From positions 1 through 64,000 of the forward strand of contig NZ_JALDSX010000010.1 of the NCBI RefSeq assembly GCF_022748595.1: a stretch of DNA of 64,000 nt, in the 5' to 3' direction. Positions 62,709 to 64,000 of the stretch are shown piece after piece (the first letter of the stretch is position 1; every line of letters begins with the position of its first letter). Source of the stretch: Brevibacterium sp. ZH18 (lineage in GTDB: Bacteria; Actinomycetota; Actinomycetes; Actinomycetales; Brevibacteriaceae). Under the pieces are notes generated by a model, which worked only from the letters and a program-made list of their open reading frames with translations, ran no database searches and was not told the origin of the DNA. A program made the translations under genes and the position numbers.

Positions 62709-63902
62709 TCAGCGCCCGCGCCGGGCCCGCGCATCGACGAAGCTGAGCGCCAGAAGTACGAGGCACAGCCCCACCAACGCCGCAGCGGCGACACCGACCG
62801 CTGTTCCCAAGGTGCTGGCGGTGGCGAGTGCGCCCATGCCGATTGCGGTCGCGGCCTGCAGGACATAGGCGACCAGGTAGAGCAGTGACAGGGTCGAACC
62901 ACGGTGGCGGACCGGTGTGGCTTGGCTGATCACGCCCAGCCCGCCGGTGAATGCAAACGAGTAAGCGGCTCCGCCGACGATGCACCAGGCCAGGAAGATT
63001 CCGATTGAGCCGAATGCCGCCGCGGCGGCCATCAGTGCCAAGCTGATGATCGTCAGGAGAGTTCCGACCAGCAGGGAAACGTGCGGCCGAACTCGGGCGA
63101 GGAATAGGCCGGTGACCCCGATGGCTGCCGATGAACAGCCCAGCAGCACTCCCACCAGCGCGGTGTCCGTGGTGCCGGAGAACTGGCCGATCATGTGTGC
63201 CCCCAGTGACAGGAAGATCGCCCCCGCGCAGTAGGCAATTGACACCGACAGGGTCGCGATCGAGAAGCTCAGCCGCAGTTCGGGGAGAAGGCGCAGCGCT
63301 CGGGGTCGCCACTTCTCCGTCTGCACGGGGCGATCGTCCGGGGTCAGAGCAAGTGCGATCACGGTGATGACTGTCAGCGCCACAAGGAGAAGGTAGCTCC
63401 AGAGCAGGGGCATGGGTGCGAAGCGAGCGAACACCCCGCTGAGCACGAGTGCCAAGGTGAGCCCGGCAGCGGTGGAGACGGTCGCCAGTGAACTGGCCAA
63501 TCTGGGATTGCCCGTCGTGTTGTTCTCGACCAGGGACGCAGTCGCGGCGCCCATCGCCAGTCCGGAGCCGGCGCCTTGGAGTACGCGTCCCAGGAACAGG
63601 AACGCGACGTTCGGTGCGATGGCGAAGGCAATGGCGGAGGCTGCGATCAGTCCCACGCCCCAGATCATCACGAGACGACGTCCGAACTGATCGGAGAGAT
63701 TGCCGAACAGCGGAAGAACGACGATCAGCGCAAGCTGGTAGGACGCGAAGACCAAGGTGATGACCGCCGAGTTCAGTCCCCACTTCTCGGCATAGATCGG
63801 GTAGAGGACGCTGGGCGCCCCACTCGACCACAGCACGAGCGCCAGCACCGAGGCCGAAGCCCAGAACGCTCCCGTCCTGCCCAGTCTGCGCGGCGCGGGC
63901 AT
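62709..63902 (-). CDS. MFS transporter
   Basis: A 397-residue permease with 12 predicted helices. The loop 2-3 motif reads GNLSDQFGRRLVMIWGVG, and VLQGAGSGLAMGAATASLVEN is in helix 4-5. It resembles drug/metabolite efflux MFS proteins. ATG overlaps by one base the stop of an upstream 21-codon reading frame, so translation may be coupled. It converges on the CatC-like gene with 19 bases between. Confidence 0.85.
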   Translation of the reverse strand: MPAPRRLGRTGAFWASASVLALVLWSSGAPSVLYPIYAEKWGLNSAVITLVFASYQLALIVVLPLFGNLSDQFGRRLVMIWGVGLIAASAIAFAIAPNVAFLFLGRVLQGAGSGLAMGAATASLVENNTTGNPRLASSLATVSTAAGLTLALVLSGVFARFAPMPLLWSYLLLVALTVITVIALALTPDDRPVQTEKWRPRALRLLPELRLSFSIATLSVSIAYCAGAIFLSLGAHMIGQFSGTTDTALVGVLLGCSSAAIGVTGLFLARVRPHVSLLVGTLLTIISLALMAAAAAFGSIGIFLAWCIVGGAAYSFAFTGGLGVISQATPVRHRGSTLSLLYLVAYVLQAATAIGMGALATASTLGTAVGVAAAALVGLCLVLLALSFVDARARRGR

Positions 63903-63967
63903 CAGCTGACCAACCCGAAACGGGAGCCCGGCACTGCTCCGTGCTTCTCGGGGAAGAGGGCCTTCAT
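63902..63967 (-). CDS. Possible 21-residue leader peptide upstream of MFS gene
   Basis: On the minus strand AGGAG precedes ATG by about seven bases, and the frame reads MKALFPEKHGAVPGSRFGLVS then TGA. The TGA shares its last base with the MFS start (TGATG), the junction typical of translational coupling. Too short to judge by homology. It may be a regulatory leader or just a small protein. Confidence 0.4.
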   Translation of the reverse strand: MKALFPEKHGAVPGSRFGLVS

Positions 63968-64000
63968 GCGGGTGCTCCTATTGGTCCTGGGTGATGGCAG

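Overview
The window is high-GC actinobacterial DNA, most likely Brevibacterium or a close relative in the Micrococcales. Evidence for this is the dense layout with many GTG/TTG starts and 1-4 nt gene overlaps, an actinobacterial DUF3073 gene, the sterol-carrier-fold gene and asparaginase beside purine genes, and an FeS-type PurF with a short propeptide. I saw no rRNA, tRNA, CRISPR array, prophage or replication origin. The genus is an inference from protein resemblance.

Layout. 1-1160: decayed transposase remnants (IS481-like, IS5-like). 1161-9862: a DUF6882 protein, a heterodimeric ABC exporter and two paralogous secreted proteins, one with a sortase-type tail. 9981-10975: purQ and purS. 11149-20261: a minus-strand polyamine block (FAD amine oxidoreductase, PotC/B/D/A transporter, YtcJ-type amidohydrolase, separately transcribed aminobutyraldehyde dehydrogenase). 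20585-31094: more purine synthesis (a fused PurD-PurC, purF, purM) interrupted by an asparaginase/SCP2/aldehyde dehydrogenase/EamA run and a universal stress protein. 31249-46051: DUF3073, unknown membrane genes, an HTTM protein, two EamA exporters with a LysR regulator and an aminotransferase, an FAD oxidoreductase, a TPP-riboswitch-controlled tenA-kinase pair, VOC and HutD proteins, a serine-rich membrane protein and catalase. 46286-53648: a second gamma-glutamylation block (permease diverging from a glutamine-synthetase-like ligase, class I hydrolase, aldehyde dehydrogenase, SDR and FadR-type regulator). 53672-64000: aconitase, Fpg/Nei glycosylase, an Lrp regulator diverging from an AceE-like E1, aldo/keto reductase, ThrE exporter, muconolactone isomerase-like protein and an MFS transporter.

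How the genes fit together. Purine genes are scattered over 21 kb rather than in one operon, and purL is not in the window. Two nitrogen-scavenging blocks both point to amine catabolism. The first imports polyamines and oxidises an amine. The second ligates glutamate to an amine, oxidises it, and frees the product with a hydrolase; because it carries an SDR but no amine oxidase, an amino-alcohol substrate such as ethanolamine is a reasonable alternative to putrescine.

The most distinctive non-coding signals are three dispersed intergenic palindromes sharing the core AGCAACCT-N6-AGGTTGCT, a TPP riboswitch, four helically spaced TGAGCA motifs between the Lrp gene and its divergent neighbour, and strong dyads upstream of the polyamine genes.
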